A stretch of 64,000 nt of DNA from Diatrype stigma. Taxonomy: Eukaryota; Ascomycota; Sordariomycetes; Xylariales; Diatrypaceae. A model generated the notes under the pieces. That model had not been told where the DNA came from. It was given only the letters and a program-made list of their open reading frames with translations, and made no database searches. The position numbers and the translations under genes are program-made. Shown here one piece after another: positions 1-12,213 of this stretch (its first letter is position 1; each line of letters starts with the position of its first letter). The stretch is from positions 45,245-109,244 of the forward strand of contig JAKJXP020000131.1 of assembly GCA_022225965.2 (NCBI GenBank), given 5' to 3'.

Positions 1-451
1 AGTTAGGGGGGAGGTGAATAGGAGGCGGCCATGAGGATGTGGGGTGTCCTAGGACAACAGGAGAGGGAAAGCAAAGGAACCACGTACGAGGATGCTCATC
101 ATGTCGAAGCCACTCGGCGCGTATAGACCCGGATATATGACCGGGTCGTGAATGCGATCCCCCGGGGCTACGGCGACGGCGGTTGCCGGGGCCGTTGCGG
201 TCACCGCCACTGCCACCGTGCCATGTGAAGTGACTCCTCTTGTTTCGTCATCCTCTGGGAAATTGTACTGGGGGGAGGAGAGTTAGCGACTCATTGGTAT
301 CCACCCCTCCTTCACGTAGGCACGATGGAACTGAACTCTCCTTTCTCGGGTCGCCTGTCCTTTTTCGAACAATTACATGGTCACCCGGGGACAAAAGCGG
401 TTATATTCTTTTGAGACTTACTTGCAGTGCGCTCGCCTCCCAGGGGTTCAT
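1..451 (-). CDS. vvd: Vivid/Envoy-type LOV photoreceptor, 5' exons only (partial at window edge)
   Basis: Two exons can be read before the gene leaves the window. Exon 1 (451-422) encodes MNPWEASALQ and ends at a GTAAGT donor. Exon 2 (267-88) follows a CCCCCCAG acceptor with a GCTAAC branch point and ends at a GTACGT donor; both are phase 0. The joined peptide is 70 residues. Its start resembles Neurospora VIVID, which also begins with a MNPWE stretch, and it ends in the pre-LOV cap segment YPGLYAPSGFDMMSIL, which in VIVID/ENVOY leads directly into the flavin-binding LOV domain. That domain should lie beyond position 1. Family members are small cytoplasmic blue-light sensors that bind the White Collar complex and damp light responses (established knowledge). 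White Collar-1 has a similar pre-LOV segment but a much longer N-terminus, so Vivid/Envoy is preferred. Confidence 0.72.
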
Positions 452-970
452 TGTCAGAGTTGACCCAATGCAACGTGCAAGGGCAAAGCGAAAAGTTTCG
501 AATGGGGCCAGGCAGGGGAGGCCTTCAAATGGATGGTGGTATCTCTCGACACAGCAGCTCCTTCTTTTTCCCGCCTTGAAGGCTCAAGGCTATGATTTTG
601 CTTTCCCTGTGAGGTTTGGAACCCACACAATGATCGGAAGCACACGCGACTGGCTGCGGAGTGTCCTCACGGGATTGATAGAGAGGGAATGTGTGTGACA
701 GGTAGCTTTCCTGAGTTTCAGAAAGAGGACCGATTAAGTCTTATACATAGGAAGCAAGGCCCGTCTGTCGTCTCTCTTCTGTTATGTACTACTATTGGTT
801 CTGCGATGGTCAGGTAAGGCATAAGGTATTAGATAGACGTGGACGGAGGCTACTCGTTCCCATGGTGTTAGTTTCTGTCTCTCTCCCCGGTCTTCGGCGG
901 GCATCTTTGCAAACAAGTGAATGTAAGTGGACTTTCCGACGATACGATGCGATGCCATGGGTAGAATGGG

Positions 971-982
971 CGATCCTGATCG
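971..982. promoter_or_regulatory. Candidate light-response element upstream of vvd
   Basis: CGATC and GATCG face each other across a 2-nt spacer about 520 bp upstream of the vvd start codon. Further GATC-containing words lie at 1279-1284 (GATCGC) and 1307-1312 (CGATCG). White Collar zinc fingers bind paired GATC-type boxes in light-induced Neurospora promoters. The match is to core words only, so this is an inference from position and motif. Confidence 0.3.
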
Positions 983-1970
983 CGAACACGAAATACGCAT
1001 ATCTAAGTCACAAAGTCTGATAGGCTAGACAGCTAGCCGGGTAGAGCGGCGCAGTGCACTGCCGTGCAGCGTGCCGTACGCAGAGGACTGTTATTCGGCT
1101 TGTTAGGTAAGGTAAATTAGACGTTTGTTTAACTTTCTACGGTGTCTTTAGAGGAAAGTAAAAAAAACAAAAACAAAAAAAGGAGCCGGACACCTTGCTC
1201 TAGCTCTAGCCCCGATTGAACCCCAGGCTGCTTGGGATGGGGTGCCGAGCGAGCGAGCGATGCAACCGCCGTTGGGGTGATCGCAGGGACCTGATGTAGG
1301 TCGCCACGATCGGGAGGAGAGAAAAGCATCATGGCTTGCCGCGACCCCTACCCCCTCCCCCGTAGATCCCGTGGATCCTCAGGCCGGTTGTTATGTTCCG
1401 CCTGGCATGTAGAAAAAGGAACTCGGTAGTAACATCACCAGGGCCACGAAGGCCATCACGGCTGGGCCCAAAGTTCACGTGGGCTTCCCGTACGTTCGTC
1501 TATCCGTCCGTCTCCATCTACCAGTTCACCTAGCTAGGGGAGTGTCACAAATACATAAATACCTGTTACGGCCTCGGGGAATTAGCTGTACTACGTGCCA
1601 CTGTTCCTCACGCTACGCCAGAAGTAAGGTTCGAGCAAAGAGAGAACATTGGGTTATGATGGAATAGCAGCAACACTCGGCTCCGACCAGAGCGTATCTA
1701 CCTGCGTAGGATTCCGTGTGTTGGTTCATTTAGATTATTCTCTGGAAAAGCAGCGGAAGATAAGATGAGGCTCGCCGATGTCAGCTCACCTGTCATATGG
1801 GGTAGTATAATACATAGTATAATAAAACGTGCATAGTAGAGTGAGCGGCAGGACAACCCGAAGACAACAGAGTTTCACCGGCCCCTCGGGTTGCGTGGAC
1901 CGTTTCCAAGGTTCCATTATACGTTAGGTGGGTCGATGTGATGCGCCTGATTCGCCTCCTTACTTTGCAT

Positions 1971-2002
1971 GTATTATGTATTATGTATTATGTATTATGT
2001 AT
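1971..2002. repeat. GTATTAT microsatellite
   Basis: Four perfect copies of the heptamer GTATTAT followed by a partial copy (GTAT). It is a simple tandem repeat in non-coding DNA. Confidence 0.9.
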
Positions 2003-4051
2003 CGAATATCAAATAAATAAATAGATACTTAGGGCTCAGCAGACAGCTACATAGTAGGTCTCGTACACACACCCAAGCATCGGTGCCGCTTCTGCAGGTG
2101 GCCGTGGATCTAGGACAAACAGCGGAGGCATTTCTATGCAATTCATGGATGCATTGCGTGCATCTGCTGACCAGGCGGGTGGGTTTGCGGTAGCTTGCGG
2201 TGGGCGCGGTCGTCAAATTCGAGCTCGGCGATCTCCAGAGAAGCGGGTTGCTTCGAGAGATCTTGAACGGAGCCGGCATCAGTCGACGATCATTGGATCC
2301 TTAAGGAGGTATCCTACATGTAGCATAGTGGATCCCGGTGGTTCTACCCCATGATCCCGTCTCAATGAAACCTGACGAACCTCTGCGCGTTAAAGCATTA
2401 CCGGCAGTATTCCTCCCATCTGGGTTGTCCCGTTTCTCATGAGCTGTCTTGAGGACTTCCGAAGTCACGTACAGACAGACTACTAACAGCTACGTGCGTA
2501 CTTGATTGCTTGGGCAGTATTAAGGTATCATCAAGAAGTCGGCTTTAGAATGAGCCAACCACAGGTAACATGGTAGTACCTACAGCACTTAGGCAATGCA
2601 ACCTTGAAGCACCAAGAAAGGAACAATCGTTGTTCCGGCTCGAATGTTTCTATGACGACATGAGTCCCGATACAGCGCAACCGAGCCTCAAGCCACAAAA
2701 CAACGAAGTACCCAGTAAATAGGCAGGAGGCTGGTATTAAGCTTATTCCTCGCGTGCCGTTCACGGGCCGTAAAGGAGCATCGGGGAGCACATACATCGG
2801 TGCTAACCATCCTACATGAACCGGTGCATATTGCGGCTGTTCTCTCCGTGGATCTTAGGGTTGAAGCAAGTGTCGTGTGCAACATCAACATCGCAAGCTT
2901 TGCCCCAAGTAGTCTCCTAGTTGTGCCATATATGTGGGCTAATCAAATATTATAAAAGAAATAACTAGGTATACAGCTGAGATAAGGTGAGGTACTTCGA
3001 ATAAGCAAAGCAGACTGTCGCGACAGGAAATATGTCGTGCGTACGATACCTCCAAAATGACCCCTTCATGTTGTATGAGGCTATAAGTTACGTCTTATGG
3101 GGAACGAAGCTAGGATACCTACTCATTCTCTTTGGTGTCTGACGATGAACTGGCATTTCTAGCATCAATGAATATGCGAGTACGCCAAAAGATGAGCTCT
3201 GGATAACAATTTCTTATACTTCTGCTCTTCAGTTTTGCATCATTTACAGCACAGCCCATCCTGGGGGCTGAATTCTACCAGAGAACATCACCTCATGCCC
3301 GCAGATAATACGTTATACGAGCTTCAAACGAGAGATACAAACTATTTCTGAGGCTTAGATATTGCACACGCACATCGTATCAATTTACCTGCAGGACTTC
3401 TTATTGCTATTCACGCCCTGCTTGATCCCTGCTACTCTCATACGAGCAGTCCATCCATCCGTAATCACCTCATAAAAGCAACGTGCAAATTGCGGAGGGC
3501 ACTCCCTCCTTTCCTATCATAGCCCCACGCCATCGATCATATGCGAACGGATCGTGATTATGTACCATGTCTGCCAGATAATGTACAATAAAACAACAAA
3601 ATACGGTACAGCCCAGTCCACTTACATACACAGCTGAGCATGGATTCGAGTGAGCCGCGCATCTTATCATCCCTGGGAAAGTCTCCCCTAATCCTGAGCC
3701 CCAATGTTTTCTTTCCGTCTTTCTTCTTCCTTCTTCCTTGAGCCCTAGGCTTATAGTTGACGATAATGCTGACGTTGCATGATCACCAGCATTTGATAGA
3801 CGGGCCTAAGGCTCCGCCACTATCGTGAACCATGCGTCCAAGACATCGACGACAGTAGCAGCGAAGCCCAGCCCGGCCTGAACAACCGAGGAAGCCAGCA
3901 CGAAGGCGACCAGCAGGGCCAGCCGCACAGCGCAGACAACGGTGAGCAAGAGAGAAAATAAGAAGCTAGTGATACCAACGGGATACGATTGCCCGCTGCC
4001 GCCCCCAAGGCCACCGAGGAAAAGATCGATCAAGACGCCAGGGAGTAATAG

Positions 4052-7000
4052 TCAATGGTGCGCGGCCGCCGTCGCCGCAACGGGGGGGATGTCGAGCAGG
4101 CGGCGGTTCTTGGCCTGGAGCTGACGGAATTTCTTGTCGATGGCCTCGTGCTGCTTCTTGGCCTGTGCCAGGATGGTCTCGGACTCCTCGACGCTCATGA
4201 GGGGGGTGCTGCCGATGGCGGGGGAGGGACCAGCGCCAGAACCGCCAGAAATGGGACCTTCGGCCGAGCTGTCGTAGCTGCCGTAGGCGCTATCTATGTG
4301 CTGGGCTACGCTGCTGCCGGCAGCGGCATTGGCAGTGCCGTACTCGTCGCCGACGCGGCCGCCGAACATCATTTTCCCATCCGCCGATGATGATGCCTCG
4401 TGAGAAGGGTAGATCCAGGGCGCCAGCTGCTGGAGGTTGACGTTTTTGGTGAAGTTGGCGTTGGGACCCGTCGTTTTGTAGCTGGTCAGGTTCAGGGAGG
4501 GGAGGACGTGCTGGTTGATGCAGCTGATGGCCTCCTCGCGGTGCATCTTGCCGACAGGGTCGCTGGGGTAGTTGTCAGGGCCCGAAGGGAAGAACGAAGG
4601 AGTGCCGTTCGGAACAGCGCGGTTCTTCACAAGACTAAAGCCGCTGGCAGGAGCATAGCGCGGTGCGGAGAAGGCAGTAGGAAGTGCACTATCTGCGCGT
4701 AGTCTGTCCTGGAGCTCGAGGAATCTATTGGCCTCCTCCCGAGTCAGGTTGAGTAGACAATCTCCATTAGGGGTAAGGAGAACGGGTTGGCCGTGCACTG
4801 TCTTGCGGACGTGCTTGAACGCATTCAGCTGCTCTTCATCTTCCTTGGTAACGATCGTTTTCAACGTCGGAGGAAGAGACATTGTGTTATTGCGATGATC
4901 CGCTCTCTGCGTATAGTTCGGAGGAGACTTGAAGAAATGGATACTCTCGGTGTCAGGGAGACTGCCATCTTGTAGTAGGCTGCGAAATACATCCGTAATA
5001 TTGGGAATATTGCCGAGATCCTCGTCGATGGGCTGTTCCGGTTTGTTCTCAGGGGTGTGGCCAACGTAGTCGGGGGTAAGAACCGTGGTCTTGGTGGACT
5101 CATTGAGCCTGATAGAGGTATCAACTTGCGCGGGACTTTTAGGTGTGCCCTGAGAAGAATCCTTGCTCTTAGATTCTTTCGCGATAATAGAACTGCTGTT
5201 ACGAGGAGTATTGGCATCCTTGGTTTCTGCGTTGTCACCAGCTTGCTTGGAGCCGCTGCCCTGGGCGGCAGAAGAATCCTTTCGGGATCCCTGGGGGGTT
5301 TCGGGTCGACTTGGGGCGGCACTAGCATTACTTGGTTTCTTGTCCTTTTTCTGTTTCTTCTTCCGACCCAAGATCGGTGCAATCTCAACTTCTTGCTCGG
5401 CCGGTTTAGTCTCTGCAATCTGTGTCGTAGCCTCCTTCAAAGCTTCTTTGCGTTGTTTGCGCTGCTGACTCTTTGTAGTTGCTCGCACAGATGCTGAGCC
5501 TACCTTCGATGGAGGTGGGGAACTAGTCCTTGATGCAGATATAGACACACTCACGACAGATGCACTATCTGATATGATCTCACTCGCAGGCGTGGCCGGG
5601 CGATGAGCTGAGGACGAAACTCCAGCAGATCGAATCGAGGCAGCTACCGCAGGAGGGATTGTGACTGACGGAGTATCGGCCCGTGAGTTCTGTACAAGAC
5701 GCAGAGTTTTTGGGGCAGCCCTCGTTACGGGAGAGGAGAGGGACGCAGTGGTGGGGGTCGGTGTGGGCACAGCAGAAGTTACTTGGGACTTGGCCGGTGG
5801 TGCTGCATTCGCAGCACCTTGCTCAGGCGATCTTTCCGATGCGCCAGCTACTTCTGAGATGCTCCTCTGGGGCATGGTCTTGGTTGCTGCTGCAATATCA
5901 AGAGCTCCTGGCATCGGTCGTTTCTCAGTTTTGGTCGAGGCCTTGGTCGGCGAAGATTTACTTGGTGAAGACTTGCTGGCATTGTTGTTGCTTGCTGGTT
6001 TCTTTTCTTGGGCTGCTGGCTTCGTTGGTTGGATTGGCTTGGACGGTAAAGCTGGTGTGACCTTCGGAGTTGAACCCGTCTTGGAAGAGTCTAGGGCCGG
6101 GAAATCCTCGTCCTGTAGTACACGCTTGCCCTTCGAGGTCTTCGAACCCTGAGAGGCCTGCGTAGCGATATCCTTGCTTAAGCCAGTCTTTGCCGCAAGA
6201 TCTTTGACTGTCTTCTTCGCATCGGGTATAGGGGACGCATCGTCCTTTACATGAGAGGCCTTGGGCTTTGTGGCGGACTTGGGCACAAGGGGTGTGACTG
6301 GAGTGACGGGGTGTTGTATGGCGGGCGAGAAGGGAACAGCTGGTGATCTTAGTGGTGTGGCAGACCCAACTTGGGGACCTGGCGTTGATCTACTTTCACC
6401 AATAGGCGTAGGGCGTGCATGATTGATACCAAGTCCAGGTGGTACCGAAGGTGTGAGCATGCCACTTGGTAGTAGTGGTACCAGGGTATCGAGCTCTGGA
6501 GAGTCGCTATCGGCGACCAAAGCATCCACCGAGGTTGAAGCTTCATCAAGAGGCAGTAGATCGTCATCTAGAATACGGGTATACGTTAGCAAGCAGCAAC
6601 TTGAGAATCATATCCGTCTACGAGTGCATGAAAGGTGGAAGGTTGAAGGGAGCGCAGCAGGCAGGCGTCACATGACGAGTAGACTTCCACCGTCGTCTTC
6701 CACAAGATTACATGAGGCGGCAACTTTGAAATGGGTATATGCTATATTGACCATCCCGTCTGAATTCGGGCTCGATCTGCGTTGTTAACGTACATGAGGC
6801 TGTGTGGAAGACGACGATGGCTTGCCTGAAGTAACCCCCCCGACCGAATAATGCGTGTCAAAAATAAACAAAGGACCAGAACAGAAAGGTAGTCTGCACC
6901 TTGTCAAGGCAAAGCGGTTGTGAAGCCCCGTCGTTTCCAAGTGCAAGAGGACGCCGAATGCAACCCTCGCCCGTCCTGGGTTCATGTTTTCGCAATGCTC

Positions 7001-9782
7001 GCTCAAATCAATGCCTCGGATCATTCCGATTATTTCCATGACCTAATAATCTTGCCCCTGACGCCTGGAACTGGAAACGTATACACCTCCAACAAGAAAA
7101 CCACATGAACAAAGAAAACGCACACGCCGCCGCAGCCTCACTTCACGCCACATTCCGTCCTTTCAGACGGCCCATCTGCCATACCCGCTGTTGCCGTACA
7201 TCATGTTGGGGTTGTACCCACCTTGGCTCTGACCACCAAACAGCCCCTGGCCAACTCCGGTGTTGTTCCCCTGTTGCTGGTGCTGCATTCTCGCCTGCAG
7301 GATACTCGGGTCCGCAAGATCTACTAAGCCACTCCCCCCAGAGGAGGAAGTGTTAGCGTGCCTGTGCTTCTTCCCCTTCTTCTTCTGCTTTGGTCCGAAG
7401 TCTTGGAAAGCTCCAGGCTGGTTACCGTAGAGCGATGCCATGAGGCCCGAAGCAGGAGCGGGGGTAGAGGATGCAGACGGATACTGATTAGAAAAAGAAA
7501 GGTACTCACGCTTTCCAGCATCATGTGCCTGGCCGTTGCCCGCACCTCGCCCTCGAATCAAAGACTGCAGCAACTCATTCGAATTGTCCTTGGATGCTGC
7601 ACCAAAAGCTGACCCAGCAAAGCCATGGCCTTGCCCAAACATACTACCGCCAACGGGTGGCGTACCAGACGACTTCAGCCCCGGGGGAGGTCCCGGCATC
7701 GAGCCTCCACCGGCATAGAAAGGACCACTAGACTGCGGGTGGTATGAGGAGGGCATCATAGATGACTGTTGAGCTAGAATTCTAGGATTCGTAGATAGCT
7801 TGACACTGGTCGAATTCGAGCTGTCGCTCGCCCCGAAGTTGAACCTGGAGGTATTGCGGGTATGCCCTTGTCCTTGGAAAAGAGACGACGATTGCGAAGT
7901 TAAACCGGGGGGCATCTGATCGATGAAACTACCCTGGGGCCGAACAAGCAGGGTCTGTTGGGGTGTCATCGTGCGGCCGCCAGCTGATCCCGCCGCAGAA
8001 GCACCGCCGAAACCGGTCAAACTGGGTCCAAATGGACCATCTGTATTCACTCGTTGGATCGGGGGCTGTCCATGGTTTCGTCTTTGGTCAAAAGCACTAC
8101 CGTTGCGCCCCTGGTCTCTTTCCTCGGGCTCACCGCCTAGCGCAAGGCTGCCACTTCCAGGCTCGTCGTCAGCAGGCTCGGCGTCCTCCACCTGAACTTC
8201 CTCACTATCTAGTGGGGGCTCCTCTTCCTCGCGGAGTGCACGCCTTCGTTCGCCTCCGTGGACATCGAAAAGGGGAGGATAGGAATCAGTTGTTGTATCT
8301 TTCGGTGGTGCAAAAGCGCTGGCAGGGCAGGCTGCTAGAATCTTGAGAACAGCGCTGAAGTCTAGTACATCTGTTCTACGCGGAGGAGTTCTATTGCTGG
8401 GCGTACTGGGTTTCGCCACAGCCTCATCAGCTGGCTGCTTCTCGGCCTTACGGGTCGCCGTAGCACTCGCAGCGTTCGTATCCGAATTCGCATCCGGTGG
8501 TGGTGTGGCATCCACTACTTCTCGTGGAGACTCGGCAGTAGCAGGCAATGAGGCTGAAATGGCGGGACTCGACGCTGCACCACTAGTAGCGTGGCTTCCC
8601 CGTCTACTTCGCTGCTGCGTAGTTCGTGCCCAGTTTGCTGATGCTGGCAACGCTGGTCCATCACCAATGTCGGAACCTTCTTTGCTCGATGTGCGCGCCA
8701 TAGCATGCGATACCGGAGGTGGAGGATGAGAAGCGGAGGCCTGTGGTCGGGATGCAGAGCGAGATGAGGCAGCATTAGAGATGGGGCGCTGCGTATGTAC
8801 GCTGTTGAGAGAAGAAAGATCTTGTCGGGAATAGCTGTCTTCTTCGTCACCTAGCTCGTGTAGGAACATGCACTGCCGGTTGATGCATGGCTCATGCCTA
8901 AGCCAAGCTGAACAGTACTTCGTAGTTCCTAGCTGGGCCCTGAGAATTCGGTCGCCATTCTGTGAACCATTAACAGCCTGGATACACCTAGCAGCGTCCT
9001 CCTTCCTCTCGAATGTCACATAGATGCCAAGCGATTGAGCCTGGCCATCTGAGGATTTCCGATTACTGATGGAGATCTTTTGGATATTTCCATACTGTCC
9101 GAAGAATTCAGGTTTTCGGAGGGTCTTCAATAATTCGTCTTCGCGGACGGTCGGGGTCAAACCAGTTACGTAGACCAGATTCTTCTGCACGACACGAACA
9201 CCAACGAGATTCTTGCGGTTCTCTTTCTCGGCCTCTCGCTTCTGAACCTCTTTTTGGCGCTGTTCCGAAGCGCGTTTCTTCTGGTTCTTCTGAATGTTCG
9301 CTCTGAATTCGGCTTCTCTGGAAGGATATTAGCAAGCCCGAGCATTAGGACACGGTGGGAGACATCAAATTAACGTACTCTTCTGGAGTAACGACTTTCC
9401 ATTGTATGGTCTTCTCATCATAAGGTCGCCGACAAGCAGGACATAGTCCATTCAGGTTGTTCTTGAGGTTATTGAAGCAGAACTGGCAGATCTGGATGTA
9501 CAATGTGTCAGTTAGGAACAAAAAAGTTGTGAATTTGTGGACCGGAACGTACCTGGTACCCGCAAGGACATGGTCTGAAATTTCTGTCTGAAAGGTCAAA
9601 CTCCTCAATGCAAAGAGGGCTGGAAGGGTGTTGTTAGCTGTCTCATCCACGACAAGTCCGAGGTATCTCGAGTAGGAGTGGCAGTGGTGGGAGTAGGAGC
9701 GTAGGCAGATCTGGAATGCAGTCGCGGGATAAACGTACCAAGTATCATCCTCGTCGTCGAAGTAGCTGTCTTGAGGTGCCAT
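4052..9782 (-). CDS. not4: CCR4-NOT complex subunit NOT4 (RING E3 ubiquitin ligase), long form
   Basis: Five exons: 9782-9739, 9619-9553, 9491-9379, 9317-7510 and 6567-4052, giving 1515 residues, near the roughly 1500 usual in filamentous ascomycetes. In order: a C4C4 RING finger (about residues 16-60, starting CPLCIEEFD and ending CPAC); a basic coiled linker; an RRM (about 117-205, starting KNLVYVTGL); a CCCH zinc finger (CSAWLRHEPC then CMFLH, about 216-235); then a long low-complexity Ser/Pro/Ala region. The start MAPQDSYFDDEDD is the family N-terminus; upstream in-frame ATGs at 9788 and 9803 would add only 2-7 residues. The last intron (7509-6568, 942 nt) has a GTGAGT donor, a GCTAAC branch point and a TAG acceptor, and its phase matches exactly (phase 1). 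NOT4 ubiquitinates ribosomal and regulatory proteins and acts in mRNA decay and cotranslational quality control. It is divergent from the complex I gene. Confidence 0.85.
7163..7509 (-). other. not4: Alternative 3' coding tail of not4, inside its last intron
   Basis: If the GTGAGT donor at 7509 is not used, translation continues for 114 more codons to a stop at 7163 and makes a 792-residue short NOT4. The tail has clear coding character: a basic patch (FGPKQKKKGKKHRH), a DPSILQARMQHQQQ segment and a Gly/Asn-rich end finishing GYGRWAV. This suggests two transcript ends, long by splicing and short by intron retention with early polyadenylation. Whether the short form is made cannot be told from sequence alone. 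Confidence 0.55.
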
Positions 9783-11208
9783 TTTCATTCCGAGCTCGCC
9801 CAACTAGGAGCTTGCACTTGCTAAACCAGGAGCGATCGAGGTCGAGGAAGAGGAGGGGAATGGTAGTTGAAATGGCAGATGAAAAGGCGTCGCGTGGGTA
9901 TTATGAATGTGGGATGATGGGTGGTACGGTATTGGTGGTAGTGGTAGTATTGAATGCGTGGCGCGCTCTAGGATGCTGGGATTTGCCAGGATGCCGGTCT
10001 TGGTTTCGGTTCCGTTGGGTTATCTTGAGATAAAACCTGGCATAGCCTAAGGCAAAAACGTGGTGGGATATGCGGTGGGATTTGCGGTGGGTGGAAGGGG
10101 TAGCTGAAGAGTTCTCAGTCGGTGCCAAATGAAAACCATGCAATGCTCGTCGGGAGTAGTAAACAGACCAGACGCCTGAGAAACGAATACAAAAAACGAT
10201 TTCTGAGACACTGAAATGCTTGAAGTGCGAAAAGCCTCAGCGGCGAAGGTGAGGGCAGCGGCGACGCGGAGAATCAAGACGTGCGTGGTGTGATGGACGG
10301 AAGGAGGAAAAAAAGACAACCACCAAGTTCGTCAACTTTAATGGTGCAGAGCTGAGTTGGTCAGTGTGAGGGAGCCACAGCGGCGGCAGAGTGACAGAAC
10401 ACTGAAAACAGGCGGCAGAACCTTCGAAAGAAGCATCCACTGAAGGTCTTGGCGTCTAAGATGGGATAGTGCCGATTTCCTGGTTTTCCCCTGCGCCTGC
10501 GCCTGCGCCTGCTGGTAAACTCGTAACAATAGGTAGGTACGCATGTGGGTATCTACATACAAACACTGTGTTTATGCGTATTCGCCCATTCAGGCTTTCC
10601 CATTTAAGTCACTTGCTGGATTTGCTGCACTGAAGCTTGCATTTCACTTGTAAAATACCGTATAATTACGATTCTGTGATCACTGTACAACAGTGGAACT
10701 TGTACCACACCGTCGGAGACCAGCAGATAGGGTACTATGTACTACTACTAGTAGGAGGGATTATTCACTTACATCTCTCGATATCAGATAAGGAGTATTA
10801 CCAACTTACCAGATAGGCTGATTGCTGATAGCTGATATGCTGATATGCACACCACCGAATATCATACATACATGTATGTTTGTACCTAACGGGTGTCGTC
10901 AACATTTGCAAAGCATCAATGACCATTGGCCCTTCCAGAGGCCAAGTAGCCCCACGTACTTCGCAGTTATCTTACCTAACAAAGCTGTAGGCAATGGCTG
11001 CCAGTCTGCCAGTCTGCCTGCCCGACCTGGGGAAATGATTACTCCAGGAAATCGCTAACTACGGCAATTATCATCAATTAAAGCCGCCTTTATTGAGACC
11101 ATTGCCCTTACCTGTTGGAACCCGAACACCAGAACGCCAGAACGCCAGAACGCCAGACAGCCATCCACAAAGGACAAACGATCCATTGGTCGCGATTCAA
11201 TTACCATC
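9783..11208. promoter_or_regulatory. Divergent upstream region of not4 and the complex I gene
   Basis: About 1.4 kb between two divergently transcribed housekeeping genes. No gene is supported. It contains a CTGCGC hexamer repeat near 10491-10513 and a tandem AGAACGCC octamer near 11124-11157, about 50 bp before the complex I start codon. No TATA box or named motif can be assigned. Confidence 0.5.
11124..11157. repeat. AGAACGCC octamer repeat
   Basis: Three perfect tandem copies of an 8-bp unit, preceded by an imperfect AACACC-containing copy, directly upstream of the complex I start codon and therefore in promoter or 5' UTR. Confidence 0.7.
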
Positions 11209-12213
11209 ATGACAATGGCGACCAAGCTCTGCCGAAGCAGAGCTTTGGCTTCAGCCCTGCGACCAGCCAAACCCTCCCCCGCCGCCGCCGTCTCTTCCGC
11301 CTCCGCCTCCTCCGTCCACCAGATCCGCTGCATCTCCGCCACAAGTAGCCGACATGTCGCCATGCCGAGCGATGCACCCAACATGCGCAAGGCGCCCAGA
11401 GACCATCCCAAGGAGCTGAAGGCGCCGATCGTCAACCCGGCCGACAAGTACCAGTCCAAGGCCGACGACCTGCACCGGTACGGGTCCTGGCTCATGGGCT
11501 GTCTCCCCAAGTACATCCAGCAGTTCTCCGTGTGGAAGGATGAGCTGGTCGTCTACATCCCCCCATCGGGCGTCATACCCGTCTTCTCCTTCCTGAAGTG
11601 TAAGGCAGCCCACCCGGATGAAGTCAAGCCCTAACCAAGCTGCTCCTGTTGCTGCTCCATGACATGTCTGTCCCAATGCATTGACTCGACCCTCTCTTAT
11701 CTAGACAACACGGCGGCCGAGTTTACCCAAGTCAGCTCCATCACCGCGGTCGACTTCCCCACCAAGGACCAGCGGTTCGAGGTGGTGTACAACCTGCTGA
11801 GCGTGCGGCACAACGCGCGGATCCGGGTCAAGACGTACTGCGACGAGGCGACCCCCGTGCCGAGCATCACGCCGCTCTACGACGGGGCCAACTGGTACGA
11901 GCGCGAGACGTACGACATGTTCGGCATCTTCTTCGTCGACCACCCGGACCTGCGCCGCGTCCTGACCGACTACGGCTTCGAGGGCCACCCGCTCCGCAAG
12001 GACTTCCCCCTGACCGGCTACACCGAGATCCGCTACGACGAGGAGAAGAAGCGCATCGTCACCGAGCCGCTTGAGCTGACCCAGGCCTTCCGTAACTTCG
12101 AGGGCGGCTCCACCGTCTGGGAGCCCCTCGGCCCCGGCGAGGACCGCAAGCCCGACACCTTCAAGCTGCCCACGCCGAAGCCTGAGGAGAAGAAGGAGGA
12201 GCCAAAGAAATAG
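11209..12213 (+). CDS. NDUFS3: NADH:ubiquinone oxidoreductase 30 kDa (NDUFS3-type) subunit, mitochondrial
   Basis: Two exons (11209-11599 and 11705-12213) joined in phase 1 give 299 residues, close to the 283 of the Neurospora protein. The first 45 or so residues are rich in Ala, Ser and Arg with almost no acidic residues, a typical matrix-targeting presequence. The family signature is intact: [11 protein letters not shown], followed by [19 protein letters not shown] and KDFPLTGY. The C-terminus is a lysine/glutamate-rich tail ending KKEEPKK. The subunit sits in the peripheral arm of complex I and helps form the quinone-reduction module beside the 49 kDa subunit. The donor had to be GTAAGG at 11600 because the nearby GTGTAA at 11598 would break the frame. 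Start is MTMATKL, with the second Met two codons on equally possible. Confidence 0.95.

Larger units (their letters stand above)
452..4051. other. Long intergenic region between vvd and the 3' end of not4
   Basis: About 3.6 kb with no convincing gene. It holds the vvd upstream region, an A-rich run near 1157-1180, a GAGC tract at 1248-1259 and the GTATTAT microsatellite. Short open frames here (for example at 2531-2797 and 3470-3670 on the minus strand) lack coding character or splice partners. A hydrophobic 75-codon frame at 3806-4033 on the minus strand lies just past the not4 stop and is probably 3' UTR. Confidence 0.5.

Noticed and set aside
3806..4033. Hydrophobic 75-codon frame just 3' of not4
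   Set aside because: No Kozak-like context or conserved feature; the position suggests 3' UTR of not4.
6568..6592. Separate gene starting with the ATG at 6592 for the 846-codon frame
   Set aside because: That ATG lies inside the branch-point/acceptor region. A phase-matched splice to NOT4 gives the expected full-length family size.
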